Position numbers and translations under genes: made by a program. Below, in pieces: positions 42,408 to 53,494 of a DNA stretch of 64,000 bases. This stretch comes from Klebsiella grimontii (GTDB lineage Bacteria > Pseudomonadota > Gammaproteobacteria > Enterobacterales > Enterobacteriaceae): NCBI RefSeq assembly GCF_900200035.1, contig NZ_FZTC01000012.1, positions 62,001 to 126,000 on the forward strand, given 5' to 3'. Position 1 is the stretch's first letter, and the number at the start of each line of letters is the position of its first letter. Under the pieces are notes generated by a model that saw only the letters and a program-made list of their open reading frames with translations, did not search any database and had not been told where the DNA came from.

Positions 42408-42860
42408 TCGTCGCCCCACGTAAGCTGTACAACCAGGCCATCAAAGATAGCACTTTCAGCAGAGATATGGGGATGAGGTAACGAATTTACGAGTCGGCTT
42501 CCGAAAAACATCGACCGCGCCCGACGGCGTATTTTCGGATAGCCGCCAGGGGGCGCCGGTATACAATTCATCGCACGTATAAGGAAGAGTGAAATACGAG
42601 GTTACCAGGAATGGCCAAAGCAGCGATGACCTCCGAGCAGAACGTGAATACGCCTGCGTCTGTTTATCTGCGGCGTCGTGTCACTGTTTACCGCGCTACT
42701 GCCTATGTTTACCCGCTCATTTAACTCGCTGTACCAAGGCGTACAGATCCTGCTGGGGGTGAGCAGTATTGTCTGTGGATTGACATTAATTAAAAAAATT
42801 CAAACAGATACTTGCAGAATAATAAGGTCAGTTAACCGGCCCGCGGCGGGCCGGCTTCAT
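42408..42860. other. Gap pncC to metal-binding protein gene, with a possible gene remnant
   Basis: About 450 bases. The part 42678-42820 reads, in one plus-strand frame, as a short hydrophobic protein end (SLYQGVQILLGVSSIVCGL, then a Lys-rich stop-transfer-like stretch). This looks like the last helix of a membrane protein whose upstream part is missing. The frame then runs on antisense to the binding protein gene, so I do not call it a gene. A remnant left by the insertion of the zinc ABC genes is a possibility. Confidence 0.3.
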
Positions 42861-43742
42861 TTATTTCATACTCGCCGCAATCAGCTCCACGTTGTGGCGC
42901 AGCATTTTCACGTAGCTGTCCGCCACGCCGCCCGGTTTAGAGAGCGCTTCAGGGTAGAGCTCTCCTCCCGGCTGCGCGCCCGTTGCGCTGGCAATCTGTT
43001 TAACCAGTCTTGGATCAAGCTGATTTTCCATAAACCAGGTATGCACATCGTCGGCTTTAATTTGCTTGATTAAGGCCGCCACCTGCGCCGCGCTGGCTTC
43101 ACTTTCCGAAGACAATCCCTGCGGCGCGAGGAAGGTCACGCCATAAGCGCGGCCAAAATAGCCGAACGCGTCATGGCTGGTCAGCACCTTACGCTTTGCC
43201 TGCGGAATGGCGCTGAACCGATCTTTTGCCCAGCGATCGATCTCATTGAGCTGGCTGATATAGCGCTGACCGGAGGCCTCCAGCGCCGACTTATCCTCCG
43301 GGTCGGCTTTCACCAGGCCGTTGAGGATATTCTGCGCATACAGCGCACCGTTCGCGGCGCTGTTCCACGCGTGCGGATCGGTTACCGTTGCGCCATCTTC
43401 TTCCAGCGTATGGGTTTTTACGCCGCCGGAAGCCACCACCAGCTCGCCTTTAAACCCCGATGCCTTAATCAGCCTGTCCAGCCAGCCTTCCAGTCCCAGG
43501 CCGTTCACCACCACCACATCGGCTTTGCTCAGCAGCGCGCTGTCTTTCGGCGAGGGTTCAAAGGTGTGCGGGTCGCCGTCCGGCCCCACCAGCGTATCTA
43601 CATGCACATGTTCGCCGCCAATCTGCTGCGCCATATCGCCTAATACGGAAAAACTACTCACCACGTTTAGCGTTTTCGCCATCACCCCGTGCGATGCCAG
43701 ACCCAACGCCAGCGCCAGCCATATCCCGGTACGTTTCATCAT
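42861..43742 (-). CDS. Zinc-type ABC transporter binding protein (ZnuA/AztC-like)
   Basis: 293 residues with a signal peptide ending GVMA (residue 22) and a cluster A-I metal-binding fold. Likely ligands are His in DPHTFEPSP, His in DPHAW and His in TSHDAFGYF, with a possible acidic fourth ligand near GGELYPEALS. A His at the third site fits zinc proteins; manganese binders such as PsaA/SitA have Glu there. It lacks the His-rich loop of ZnuA. Last gene of the three-gene operon, five bases after the permease. Zinc over manganese is supported by the Zur-like box upstream. Confidence 0.88.
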   Translation of the reverse strand: MMKRTGIWLALALGLASHGVMAKTLNVVSSFSVLGDMAQQIGGEHVHVDTLVGPDGDPHTFEPSPKDSALLSKADVVVVNGLGLEGWLDRLIKASGFKGELVVASGGVKTHTLEEDGATVTDPHAWNSAANGALYAQNILNGLVKADPEDKSALEASGQRYISQLNEIDRWAKDRFSAIPQAKRKVLTSHDAFGYFGRAYGVTFLAPQGLSSESEASAAQVAALIKQIKADDVHTWFMENQLDPRLVKQIASATGAQPGGELYPEALSKPGGVADSYVKMLRHNVELIAASMK

Positions 43743-43747
43743 GTTCC

Positions 43748-44611
43748 TTACCCCATTAATTTACGCCAGCCGACAACCAGCCGGCTGCGCGTGCCAAAAA
43801 ACACCGATATAAAAAAGATACCGCTGGCGGTCAGCACAATAGCGGGCCCGGCTGGCAGGTTTGCCGCCCACGACAGGCTCAGCCCCATCCATGCGCAAAA
43901 GCCGCCGATGAGCGCCGCCAGCAGCAGAATGCCCGGCAGCGTCCGCGCCCAGCAGCGAGCCGCGATCGCGGGCAGCATCATGACTCCCACCGCCATCAGT
44001 GTGCCGAGCACCTGAAACCCGGCCACCAGATTGAGCACCAGCAGGGCGAGAAACAGGCCGTGCAGCAGCGCAGGCAATCTTCGCGCGTTTACCTGAAGCC
44101 AGACGCTGTCGAAGGCTTCGCTGACCAGGCCGCGATAAAACAGGGCGATGCCGATCAGCGTCAGGCTGGCGACGCCGCTCACAAACACCGCCGAATCGCT
44201 GTCCACCGCCAGAATCGAGCCGAACAGCAGATGCAGCAGGTCGACGTTAGAGCCGCGCAGCGAGACCAGCGTGACGCCCAGCGCCAGGGAGCCGAGATAA
44301 AATCCGGCAAAGCTGGCATCCTCTTTTAAAGGCGTGCGTCGGCTGACCCACCCCGCCACCAGCGCGACCGCGATGCCGGCGATAAAACCGCCGACGGTCA
44401 TCGCCAGCAGCGACATCCCGTTGAGCAGATAGCCCGCGGCCACGCCGGGCAAAATTGCATGCGAGAGCGCATCGCCCATCAGGCTCATGCGGCGTAAAAG
44501 TAAGAAGACGCCGAGCATGGTGGTGCTCAGGGACAACGCCAGGCACACCAGCAGCGCGCGGCGCATAAAGCCAAATTCGATAAAGGGCTGAATGAACGTA
44601 TGCCAGATCAT
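43748..44611 (-). CDS. Metal ABC transporter permease (ZnuB/AztB-like)
   Basis: 287 residues with about eight membrane helices, of the ABC-3 family. The conserved MSLMGDALSHAILPGVAAGYL segment (about 46-67) is the ATPase-coupling region of zinc/manganese permeases. It overlaps the ATPase gene by four bases and precedes the binding protein by five. Confidence 0.93.
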   Translation of the reverse strand: MIWHTFIQPFIEFGFMRRALLVCLALSLSTTMLGVFLLLRRMSLMGDALSHAILPGVAAGYLLNGMSLLAMTVGGFIAGIAVALVAGWVSRRTPLKEDASFAGFYLGSLALGVTLVSLRGSNVDLLHLLFGSILAVDSDSAVFVSGVASLTLIGIALFYRGLVSEAFDSVWLQVNARRLPALLHGLFLALLVLNLVAGFQVLGTLMAVGVMMLPAIAARCWARTLPGILLLAALIGGFCAWMGLSLSWAANLPAGPAIVLTASGIFFISVFFGTRSRLVVGWRKLMG

Positions 44612-45285
44612 GCCAGCCTCGCGCCGTGAAAGGCGGGAAGCACATCAGGCGTACTGCCCCAGCGGGCGCGCTGCGGCGTCAGCAGCATCGTTTCCGGGAA
44701 ATAGTCGGCGACCCGCTGGTTATCGTGCAGCACCGCCAGAATCGTCTGCCCCTGCTGATACATTTCCAGGATCAGCGCCATCAACTCGCGGCAGGTGGCT
44801 TCATCGATGCCGGTAAACGGTTCGTCGAGCATCACCAGCGGCGCGCGCTGCACCATCACCCGCGCGAAGAGCATGCGCTGAAACTGGCCGCCGGAGAGCT
44901 CCTCAATCGGCGTTTTCGCCAGCGTTAACAGCCCCACCCGCTCTATGGCTGCGACGATGCGCTGACGCACCTCTCCGCCGAGCCCACGCAGCAGCGATAC
45001 GCGCGGCCAGGCGCCCTGGCTGACGACATCCCGCACCGTGAGCGGAAACTGCGACTCCAGCGCGTGCCGCTGCGCCAGCCAGCCGATAACCGGCCGTCCC
45101 TCGCGCCAGTTCAGGCGGCCGCTGACCGGCGGAATAAACCCGGCCAGCGTCTTTAACAGCGTCGATTTCCCACAACCGTTCAGGCCGACGATCGCGGTCA
45201 TACTCCCCGTTGCAAGCGTGCCGCTAAGCGACGGCGTAATCGCCAGGCCCTCATAGCCCGCCACCAGGTGATCGAGCTCAATCAT
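44608..45285 (-). CDS. Metal ABC transporter ATPase (ZnuC/AztA-like)
   Basis: 225 residues from the ATG at 45285 (MIELDHLVAGYEG). Walker A GLNGCGKST, signature LSGGQFQRM and Walker B LVMLDEPFTGID are intact. The start codon overlaps the stop of a small upstream ORF (ATGA), so translation is probably coupled to it. Longer in-frame starts would run through that ORF. Confidence 0.93.
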   Translation of the reverse strand: MIELDHLVAGYEGLAITPSLSGTLATGSMTAIVGLNGCGKSTLLKTLAGFIPPVSGRLNWREGRPVIGWLAQRHALESQFPLTVRDVVSQGAWPRVSLLRGLGGEVRQRIVAAIERVGLLTLAKTPIEELSGGQFQRMLFARVMVQRAPLVMLDEPFTGIDEATCRELMALILEMYQQGQTILAVLHDNQRVADYFPETMLLTPQRARWGSTPDVLPAFHGARLA

Positions 45286-45386
45286 GGCAGCGATACCGCC
45301 CACCAGGTTGCCAGCCACAGAGCGGCCAGCAGCACGCAGGCCATCCCCAGCCGGGCGATGCCTGAAGTCATCAATAAGGAAGTCAA
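45282..45386 (-). CDS. 34-codon small membrane peptide upstream of the zinc ATPase
   Basis: A frame starting at TTG 45386 (or ATG 45371) reads MTSLLMTSGIARLGMACVLL and continues through a Trp-rich hydrophobic helix to end AVSLP. The stop TGA shares bases with the ATPase ATG. GAGG at 45398-45395 is 8 bases upstream of the TTG. It is predicted as one membrane helix with a basic residue before it. It could be a translational coupler, a leader peptide or a small transporter subunit. The frame is seen; coding status is inferred. Confidence 0.45.
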   Translation of the reverse strand: MTSLLMTSGIARLGMACVLLAALWLATWWAVSLP

Positions 45387-45406
45387 TGTTTACGCCTCAA
45401 TAAAAC

Positions 45407-45419
45407 GTTATAACATAAC
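45407..45419 (-). promoter_or_regulatory. Zur-like operator
   Basis: GTTATAACATAAC matches the Zur core GTTATA-N-TATAAC at 12 of 13 positions, and lies about 20 bases upstream of the small ORF. Zur with zinc would repress the ABC operon in zinc-replete cells. The flanks match the full 23-base consensus only partly. Confidence 0.65.
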
Positions 45420-45521
45420 AATATTAAAGGAGGCGCGAAATGTAAATTGGCGTCAACAAAAGGAAATGCTGCAAAATGTTACAGACTTCTCTCCGGACGG
45501 AGAGGAGCGCAGAAGGCGGGA

Positions 45522-46598
45522 TTACTGCATGCGGGCCTGAGAAACCGCCAGACCCAGCTGCCAGACGGCCATCGCGTAATGGGTGCTGTGGTTATAGCGG
45601 GTAATGGTGTAGAAGTTCGGCAGGCCGTACCAGTACTGGTAGCCAGTGCCGACGTCCAGACGCAGCAGGCTCGCCTGCTGATGGTTACCCAGCGGCTGAG
45701 TCGGGGTAAGTCCTGCCGCCGCCAGCTGCGAGACGCTGTATTTGGTTTTGAACCCATTGTTCAGCCCAGGCGCCTGGCCTAGCGCCTGTACCGCCACGAG
45801 ATCGCCGCTCACCCAGCCGTGCTGCTTGAAGTAGTTCGCCACGCTGCCGATCGCATCGACCGGATCCCACAGGTTGATATGCCCGTCGCCGTTAAAGTCC
45901 ACGGCGTACTGCTTATAAGAAGAGGGCATAAACTGACCGTAGCCCATCGCGCCGGCGAAGGAGCCTTTCAGATCGAGCGGGTCGTCCTGTTCGCTGCGGG
46001 CCATCAGCAGGAACGTTTCCAGCTCGCTGGAGAAGTACTCGGCGCGGCGCGGATAGTTAAACGACAGCGTCGCCAGCGCATCAAGGATGCGGGTTTTCCC
46101 CATCACCCGGCCCCAGCGGGTCTCGACGCCAATAATCCCGACGATAATCTCCGGCGGCACGCCGTATACCTGGTACGCGCGGTTGAGCGCATCCTGATAC
46201 TGGTTCCAGAACGCCACGCCGTTCTGCACGTTATCCGGGGTAATAAACTGCTTTTTGTAGCGCAGCCAGGCGCCGTTTGGCCCTGACGGCGGCAGCCCGG
46301 TGGGCGCCTGACGGTCCATCAGACGCAGCACGTAATCCAGGCGTTTGGCCTGGGAGAGGATTTGATGCAACTGCTGTCGGTCGAAGCCGTGCTTGCTCAC
46401 CATTTTATCAATGAACTGTTCCGCCGCCGGGTTATTGGCGAAATCGCCGCTCATCTCCATCACATTATGCTGCGGCTCGAGTAAAAAACCGCCCGTACCG
46501 CCCGCCATTTCCTTTTCCGCAGGAGTTTGAGGTTTGCTGCTGCAGGCAGCGAGGAGAACGCACAGGGGGAGTAAAGCCAGGGAACGACGCTTCAACAT
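45522..46598 (-). CDS. mltB: Membrane-bound lytic murein transglycosylase B
   Basis: 358 residues from MLKRRSLALLPLC (46598). The lipobox LLAAC gives lipidation at Cys19 for outer membrane anchoring. The GH103 catalytic Glu lies in GVETRWGR near residue 160, with the MGYGQFMPSSY motif following. It cleaves peptidoglycan glycan strands to 1,6-anhydromuropeptides. It normally abuts recA-pncC; here the zinc operon lies between. Confidence 0.95.
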   Translation of the reverse strand: MLKRRSLALLPLCVLLAACSSKPQTPAEKEMAGGTGGFLLEPQHNVMEMSGDFANNPAAEQFIDKMVSKHGFDRQQLHQILSQAKRLDYVLRLMDRQAPTGLPPSGPNGAWLRYKKQFITPDNVQNGVAFWNQYQDALNRAYQVYGVPPEIIVGIIGVETRWGRVMGKTRILDALATLSFNYPRRAEYFSSELETFLLMARSEQDDPLDLKGSFAGAMGYGQFMPSSYKQYAVDFNGDGHINLWDPVDAIGSVANYFKQHGWVSGDLVAVQALGQAPGLNNGFKTKYSVSQLAAAGLTPTQPLGNHQQASLLRLDVGTGYQYWYGLPNFYTITRYNHSTHYAMAVWQLGLAVSQARMQ

Positions 46599-46812
46599 GG
46601 GACATCCATTTAACAAATCGGCAAGGGGTAATTATGGTAAAGCATGCGCCCGCTCACAAGGAAGCGGCGGCAATGTAAATTCTTTTTTATCGCTCTTTTT
46701 CCTCCCACCCCGCCGGATCCTTCGCTCATTTCAGCCACAATCTTTCAAAATAAAATATTTATCTTTCATTTTGCGATCAATATAACAATTTCAAACCTTT
46801 TAAAATGATTAA

Positions 46813-48398
<1,586 letters not shown>

Positions 48399-48411
48399 GA
48401 GGTGCCTGAAG

Positions 48412-48774
48412 ATGACCGTGATTTACCAGACCACCATTACCCATATCGGCGCCAGCGCGGCGATGGCGCTGGACGAGCAGATGCTGATCACCTTCCGCGA
48501 AGGCGCCCCGGCCGATATCGAAGAGTACTGCTTTATTCACAACCACGGCGAGCTCTCCGGCGCGCTGGTGCCGGGCGCTGAGCTCCAGCTTGGCGAGCTG
48601 CGCTACCCGGTCACCGCCGTCGGCGACGTCGCCGAGCAGAACCTGCGCGAGCTGGGCCATATCACGCTGCGCTTTGACGGTCACCGCGAAGCGGAATTCC
48701 CCGGAACCGTACACGTGGCGGGCCCGGTGCCGGAAGGCATCGCCGCCGGCTGCGTACTGAAATTTGTTGCTTAA
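48412..48774 (+). CDS. srlB: Sorbitol PTS IIA component SrlB
   Basis: 120 residues. It is phosphorylated by HPr on a His near residue 42 (CFIHNHGELSG) and passes phosphate to SrlE. It lies 13 bases after srlE. Confidence 0.95.
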   Translation: MTVIYQTTITHIGASAAMALDEQMLITFREGAPADIEEYCFIHNHGELSGALVPGAELQLGELRYPVTAVGDVAEQNLRELGHITLRFDGHREAEFPGTVHVAGPVPEGIAAGCVLKFVA

Positions 48775-48791
48775 GCTGTAAGGAGAAAAGT

Positions 48792-49571
48792 ATGAATCAG
48801 GTTGCTGTTGTCATTGGTGGGGGACAAACCTTAGGGGAGTTTCTGTGTCGCGGGCTTGCTGCAGAAGGCTATCGCGTGGCGGTGGTCGATATTCAGAGCG
48901 ATAAAGCGACCCGCGTCGCACAGTCGATTAACGCGGAATATGGCGAAGGAACGGCGTGGGGCTTCGGCGCGGACGCCACCAGCGAAGCCAGCGTCGTCGC
49001 CCTCGCCCGCGGGGTGGACGACATTTTTTCCCGCGTCGACCTGCTGGTCTATAGCGCCGGGATCGCTAAAGCGGCGTTTATCAGCGATTTCGCGCTGGGG
49101 GATTTCGACCGCTCGCTGCAGGTGAATCTGGTGGGCTACTTCCTTTGCGCCCGCGAGTTTTCCCGCCTGATGATCCGCGACGGCATTAAAGGTCGCATCA
49201 TTCAGATCAACTCTAAATCCGGCAAAGTGGGCAGCAAGCATAACTCCGGCTATAGCGCGGCGAAGTTCGGCGGCGTGGGGCTGACGCAGTCGCTGGCGCT
49301 GGACCTCGCGGAGTACGGGATTACCGTGCACTCCCTGATGCTCGGCAACCTGCTGAAGTCGCCGATGTTCCAGTCTCTGCTGCCGCAGTACGCCACCAAG
49401 CTGGGGATCCCGGAGGAGCAGGTCGAGCAGTATTACATCGACAAAGTCCCGCTGAAGCGCGGCTGCGATTACCAGGACGTACTTAACGTGTTGATGTTTT
49501 ACGCCAGCCCGCAGGCTTCCTACTGCACCGGCCAGTCCATTAACGTCACCGGCGGACAGGTGATGTTTTAA
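48792..49571 (+). CDS. srlD: Sorbitol-6-phosphate 2-dehydrogenase SrlD
   Basis: 259 residues, short-chain dehydrogenase. The cofactor loop is VIGGGQTLGEFL (8-19) and the catalytic Ser/Tyr/Lys lie in INSKSGKVGSKHNSGYSAAK. It oxidizes sorbitol-6-phosphate to fructose-6-phosphate with NAD. It ends the enzyme part of the operon, just before a REP-type palindrome. Confidence 0.96.
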   Translation: MNQVAVVIGGGQTLGEFLCRGLAAEGYRVAVVDIQSDKATRVAQSINAEYGEGTAWGFGADATSEASVVALARGVDDIFSRVDLLVYSAGIAKAAFISDFALGDFDRSLQVNLVGYFLCAREFSRLMIRDGIKGRIIQINSKSGKVGSKHNSGYSAAKFGGVGLTQSLALDLAEYGITVHSLMLGNLLKSPMFQSLLPQYATKLGIPEEQVEQYYIDKVPLKRGCDYQDVLNVLMFYASPQASYCTGQSINVTGGQVMF

Positions 49572-49589
49572 AACGTTGCGCACTGTTTT

Positions 49590-49675
49590 CCCGGAGGCGA
49601 TGCTGCGCATCTGTCCGGGCTACCGATTATGCGGCTTTCTGGTAGCCCGGACAGGCGCAACGCGCCGCCTCCGGG
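49590..49675. repeat. BIME/REP palindrome between srlD and gutM
   Basis: CCCGGAGGCG and TCCGGGCTACC (49590-49624) are answered by GGTAGCCCGGA and CGCCTCCGGG (49641-49675), with complementary arms. This is a REP pair in head-to-head orientation. It probably stabilizes the upstream srl message relative to gutM-srlR. Confidence 0.85.
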
Positions 49676-49704
49676 GGAATTTTCCCACACTTTAAGGAGA
49701 TTTT

Positions 49705-50064
49705 ATGGTTACCGCGCTCATCACCGTCGCCGCCATCGCCTGGATAACCCAGCTTGCCTTTGGCGGCTGGCAAATCCGCCAGTTCAATCGCGCGTTCGAT
49801 CGGCTGTGCCAGCAGGGCCGCGTCGGCGTGGGCCGCTCCTCGGGGCGGTTCAAGCCGCGGGCCGTCGTCGCCATCGCCGTCGACGAAGACGACCGCATCC
49901 GCGATACGCTGTTAATGAAAGGCCTCACCGTCTTCGCCAGGCCGCGAAAAATCCCCGCTCTCCACGGCAAACATCTTAAGGAATTGCAGCCTGATGTGAT
50001 CTTTCCCAATGATCCGCTCTGTCAGAATGCACTATCATTAGCGCTTAATCCGAAACATGGATAA
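49705..50064 (+). CDS. gutM: Glucitol operon activator GutM
   Basis: 119 residues, same as E. coli GutM: an N-terminal membrane helix (MVTALITVAAIAWITQLAF) and a soluble part beginning GWQIRQFNRAFDRL. It is reported to activate the sorbitol operon, although the mechanism is unclear. It lies between the REP element and srlR. Confidence 0.94.
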   Translation: MVTALITVAAIAWITQLAFGGWQIRQFNRAFDRLCQQGRVGVGRSSGRFKPRAVVAIAVDEDDRIRDTLLMKGLTVFARPRKIPALHGKHLKELQPDVIFPNDPLCQNALSLALNPKHG

Positions 50065-50098
50065 TTTCGTTGTGAACGTTAATATCTTGCGAAATTAT
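50061..50098. promoter_or_regulatory. 9-bp inverted repeat upstream of srlR (possible DeoR-type operator)
   Basis: ATAATTTCG (50061-50069) is the exact reverse complement of CGAAATTAT (50090-50098). It overlaps the gutM stop and lies 35 bases before srlR. It could be an SrlR site giving autoregulation, or a small hairpin; evidence is only symmetry and position. Confidence 0.3.
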
Positions 50099-50132
50099 CA
50101 TTTCGAAACTTTAAACGCAGGATACAACGCCT

Positions 50133-50906
50133 ATGAAACCACGTCAGCGCCAGGCAGCCATTCTCGAGCACCTGCAATCGCAGGGCAAATGCTCGGTCGA
50201 AGAGCTGGCGCAACACTTCGACACCACCGGCACGACCATCCGTAAGGATCTGGTGATCCTTGAGAATGCCGGTACCGTTATCCGCACCTACGGCGGCGTG
50301 GTGTTAAATAAAGACGAGGCCGACCCGCCCATCGACCACAAAACGCTGATCAACACCCATAAAAAAGAGCGGATTGCCGAAGCCGCGGTCAGCTTTATTC
50401 ACGATGGCGACTCGATCATTCTTGATGCCGGCAGCACCGTACTGCAAATGGTGCCGATGCTCAGCCGCTTCAACAACATCACCGTGATGACCAACAGCCT
50501 GCATATCGTCAACGCCCTCTCCGAACTGGATAATGAGCAAACCATCCTGATGCCGGGCGGCACATTCCGCAAGAAATCGGCCTCTTTTCACGGCCAGCTG
50601 GCGGAAAACGCCTTCGAACAATTCAGCTTCGACCGCCTGTTTATGGGCACCGACGGGATTGATTTAATCGCCGGCGTCACCACCTTTAATGAGGTTTATA
50701 CGGTCAGCAAAGCGATGTGCAATGCCGCCCGCGAAGTTATCCTGATGGCCGACTCGTCAAAGTTTGGCCGTAAAAGTCCCAATATCGTCTGCGGCCTCGA
50801 GAGCGTGGACAAACTGATTACCGATGCCGATATCAGCCCGGAATTTAAGCAGGCGCTGGAAGACAAAGGCATCGAAGTCATTATTACTGGAGAACATCAT
50901 GAGTAA
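50133..50906 (+). CDS. srlR: DeoR-family repressor SrlR (GutR)
   Basis: 257 residues. The N-terminal DeoR helix-turn-helix ([39 protein letters not shown]) precedes the sugar-phosphate-sensing domain. It represses the sorbitol operon in the absence of inducer. It overlaps gutQ by eight bases. Confidence 0.95.
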   Translation: MKPRQRQAAILEHLQSQGKCSVEELAQHFDTTGTTIRKDLVILENAGTVIRTYGGVVLNKDEADPPIDHKTLINTHKKERIAEAAVSFIHDGDSIILDAGSTVLQMVPMLSRFNNITVMTNSLHIVNALSELDNEQTILMPGGTFRKKSASFHGQLAENAFEQFSFDRLFMGTDGIDLIAGVTTFNEVYTVSKAMCNAAREVILMADSSKFGRKSPNIVCGLESVDKLITDADISPEFKQALEDKGIEVIITGEHHE

Positions 50907-51864
50907 CTTTCTGTTAGAAGCCGGACGCCAGACCCTAATGCTGGAGCTTCAGGAGGCGAGCCGCCTGCCTGAACGCCTGGGCGACGACTTCATCCGCGCG
51001 GCGGAAACCATCATCCACTGCGAGGGCAAACTGGTGGTCTCCGGTATCGGCAAATCGGGCCATATTGGTAAAAAGCTGGCCGCCACCTTCGCCAGTACCG
51101 GCACCCCGGCATTTTTCGTCCACCCGGCGGAAGCGCTGCACGGCGATCTCGGGATGCTCGACAGCCGCGACGTGATGCTGTTTATCTCCTACTCCGGCAG
51201 CGCCAAAGAGCTGGATCTTATCGTCCCGCGCCTGGAGGAAAAGTCGATTCCGCTGCTGGCGATGACCGGTAAATCCACGTCGCCGCTGGCGCTGGCGGCG
51301 AAAGCGGTGCTCGATATCGCGGTGGAACGCGAAGCCTGCCCGATGCACCTCGCCCCAACCTCCAGCACCGTCAATACCCTGATGCTCGGCGACGCGCTGG
51401 CGATGGCGGTGATGCAGGCCCGCGGCTTTAACGAAGAAGATTTTGCCCGTTCGCACCCGGCTGGGGCGCTGGGCGCGCGGCTGCTGAACAAGGTTCACCA
51501 TCTGATGCGCCGTGACGGCGACGTGCCGCGCGTAGACGTCGACACCAGCGTGATGGACGCGATGCTCGAACTCAGCCGCACCGGCCTGGGGCTGGTGGCG
51601 GTCTGCGATGAGCGCAATCACGTGCAGGGCGTGTTTACCGACGGCGACCTGCGCCGCTGGCTGGTGGGCGGCGGCAGCCTGCAGGATATCGTCAGCCAGG
51701 CGATGACCCGCAACGGCGTCACCCTGCAGGCGGAAAGCCGCGCGATAGAAGCCAAAGAGCGCCTGATGAAGCACAAAATCAGCGCCGCTCCGGTGGTGGA
51801 TGAAAACGGCCAGCTGGTCGGCGCGATTAACCTGCAGAACTTTTATCAGGCCGGGATCCTTTAA
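50899..51864 (+). CDS. gutQ: D-arabinose-5-phosphate isomerase GutQ
   Basis: 321 residues from [12 protein letters not shown]. The N-terminal SIS domain ([19 protein letters not shown], about 45-190) converts ribulose-5-phosphate to arabinose-5-phosphate. Two C-terminal CBS domains (about 210-320) follow. It is a paralog of KdsD. The longer frame starting in srlR is not used. Its end overlaps norR tail to tail by 38 bases. Confidence 0.95.
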   Translation: MSNFLLEAGRQTLMLELQEASRLPERLGDDFIRAAETIIHCEGKLVVSGIGKSGHIGKKLAATFASTGTPAFFVHPAEALHGDLGMLDSRDVMLFISYSGSAKELDLIVPRLEEKSIPLLAMTGKSTSPLALAAKAVLDIAVEREACPMHLAPTSSTVNTLMLGDALAMAVMQARGFNEEDFARSHPAGALGARLLNKVHHLMRRDGDVPRVDVDTSVMDAMLELSRTGLGLVAVCDERNHVQGVFTDGDLRRWLVGGGSLQDIVSQAMTRNGVTLQAESRAIEAKERLMKHKISAAPVVDENGQLVGAINLQNFYQAGIL

Positions 51865-53371
51865 GGCCCAGACGCTTCGCCAGCCGGTGCAGGTTGGCGA
51901 CGTCGAGCCCCAGCGCGCGGGCGGCGGCGGCCCAGCTGCGGCCATTAGCCGCCAGCGCGCTGGCTATCGCTTCGCGCTGGAACGCCTCCGTCGCCTCGCG
52001 CAGGCTCACCGCTTCCGCCGCCGGCTGCGGGCTGACGCCCGGCAAGGCAGGCGCTTCCCCGGCCAGCTGAAAATGCTGCGGCTCCAGCACGATGTCATTA
52101 CCCGCCTGCGTCGCCCGCGCCAGCACCACCGCCCGATGAATCGCGTGCTCCAGCTCGCGCACGTTGCCCGGCCACGGCCAGGCCAGCAGTCTGGCCCGCG
52201 TCGCCTCGCTTAAAATCACCTGCGCCAGCCCCATGCGCAAACGGCACTGTTCGCAGAAATAGCCGGCCAGCAGCACCACGTCATTTTCCCGCTCGCGCAG
52301 CGCCGGAACCGATAGCGGAAACACGCTCAGACGATGATACAGATCGGCGCGAAAACGCCCCTCCACCACCTCCTGACGCAGGTCGCGGTTGGTGGCCGCC
52401 AGCACCCGCACATCAACCCGCAGACTGCGATCGTCGCCGACGCGCTGAATATCGCCATACTGCAGCACCCGCAGCAGCTTGGCCTGCAGCGCCAGCGACA
52501 GCTCGCCGATTTCATCGAGGAACAGCGTCCCGTTGTCCGCCATTTCAAATTTACCGCTGCGGTTGCTGATCGCCCCGGTAAACGCCCCTTTAACGTGACC
52601 AAACAGCTCGCTCTCCGCCACGCTCTCCGGCAGGGCCGCGCAGTTAAGGTACACCAGCGGATTGGCCGCCCGCGGCGATCCCTGATGGACCGCTTTCGCC
52701 ACCAGCTCTTTGCCGGTCCCGGTCTCGCCGCTAATCAGCACGTTTAAGTCGGAAGCCGCGACGATGTCGATCTCCTTCTTCAGCTGCAGCATCGGCGCCG
52801 ACAGGCCAATGATCTCCTGACGTTCGGCTGGCGGATATACGATAGCCTGCTCCGGCAGCACGTTTTGGCTCTCCAGCCGGGCGATCAGCAGCGCGTTATT
52901 CAGCGCCCCGGCCACCAGCGCGGCAATCAAGCGCAGCTCCTCGTCGCTGAAGCTGTCAAAACGGTCCGCATCCATGCCGTCGAGGGTCAGCGCGCCGATC
53001 AGGGTTTGCCCGGCAAACAGCGGCAGGCCGACGCAGGCGTGCACCTTCAGGCTCTCCTGACCGGGGATCAGCCCATCATAGGGGTCCGGCAGGCTGCTAT
53101 CCGCCGGGAAACGCACCACGTCCCCCGCGCGGGCAATCGCCTCCAGCCGCGGGTGGCCTTCAAGGGCAAAGCGCCGGCCAAGCACGTCCTGGGCCAGGCC
53201 ATCAATCGCCAGCGGCACAAACTGGTGCGCTTCGTAACGCAGCAGCGCCGAAGCATCGCAGCCAAGTATCTGCCGCAGGGTGGTAATCAGCCGGGAAAAA
53301 CGGTCGGCGTGGCCGAGATCGCTTTGTAAATCAATGGCGATTTTCGCCAGGGCCTCGACGGAGAAACTCAT
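51827..53371 (-). CDS. norR: Nitric oxide-sensing sigma-54 activator NorR
   Basis: 514 residues from [16 protein letters not shown]. An N-terminal GAF domain (about 1-180) binds NO at a non-haem iron. The central AAA+ domain (about 190-420) has Walker A GETGTGKE, the GAFTGA loop ([10 protein letters not shown]) and Walker B LFLDEIGE. The C terminus is a Fis-type helix-turn-helix ([25 protein letters not shown]). It activates norVW, which is divergent. Confidence 0.96.
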   Translation of the reverse strand: MSFSVEALAKIAIDLQSDLGHADRFSRLITTLRQILGCDASALLRYEAHQFVPLAIDGLAQDVLGRRFALEGHPRLEAIARAGDVVRFPADSSLPDPYDGLIPGQESLKVHACVGLPLFAGQTLIGALTLDGMDADRFDSFSDEELRLIAALVAGALNNALLIARLESQNVLPEQAIVYPPAERQEIIGLSAPMLQLKKEIDIVAASDLNVLISGETGTGKELVAKAVHQGSPRAANPLVYLNCAALPESVAESELFGHVKGAFTGAISNRSGKFEMADNGTLFLDEIGELSLALQAKLLRVLQYGDIQRVGDDRSLRVDVRVLAATNRDLRQEVVEGRFRADLYHRLSVFPLSVPALRERENDVVLLAGYFCEQCRLRMGLAQVILSEATRARLLAWPWPGNVRELEHAIHRAVVLARATQAGNDIVLEPQHFQLAGEAPALPGVSPQPAAEAVSLREATEAFQREAIASALAANGRSWAAAARALGLDVANLHRLAKRLGLKGSRPDKSSAG

Positions 53372-53383
53372 TGTCGCCTCATA

Positions 53384-53439
53384 GTCATTCTGACAATCCA
53401 CATAGTCATATCGACTATTTTAACCATTGTCATTTTGAC
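53384..53439 (+). promoter_or_regulatory. Three NorR binding sites in the norR-norV gap
   Basis: GTCATTCTGAC (53384-53394), GTCATATCGAC (53405-53415) and GTCATTTTGAC (53429-53439) match the NorR core GT-N7-AC. Three tandem enhancer sites upstream of norVW are exactly what is known for E. coli NorR, where all three are needed for activation. Confidence 0.88.
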
Positions 53440-53494
53440 ATCAACAGATTTATCGAAAAATAAAAAACACATTAAATTCAATAAATTAAAAACA

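Noticed and set aside
49582-49690. Rho-independent terminator after srlD
   Set aside because: The long palindrome is a REP/BIME pair without a T tract, and gutM-srlR are normally read through it.
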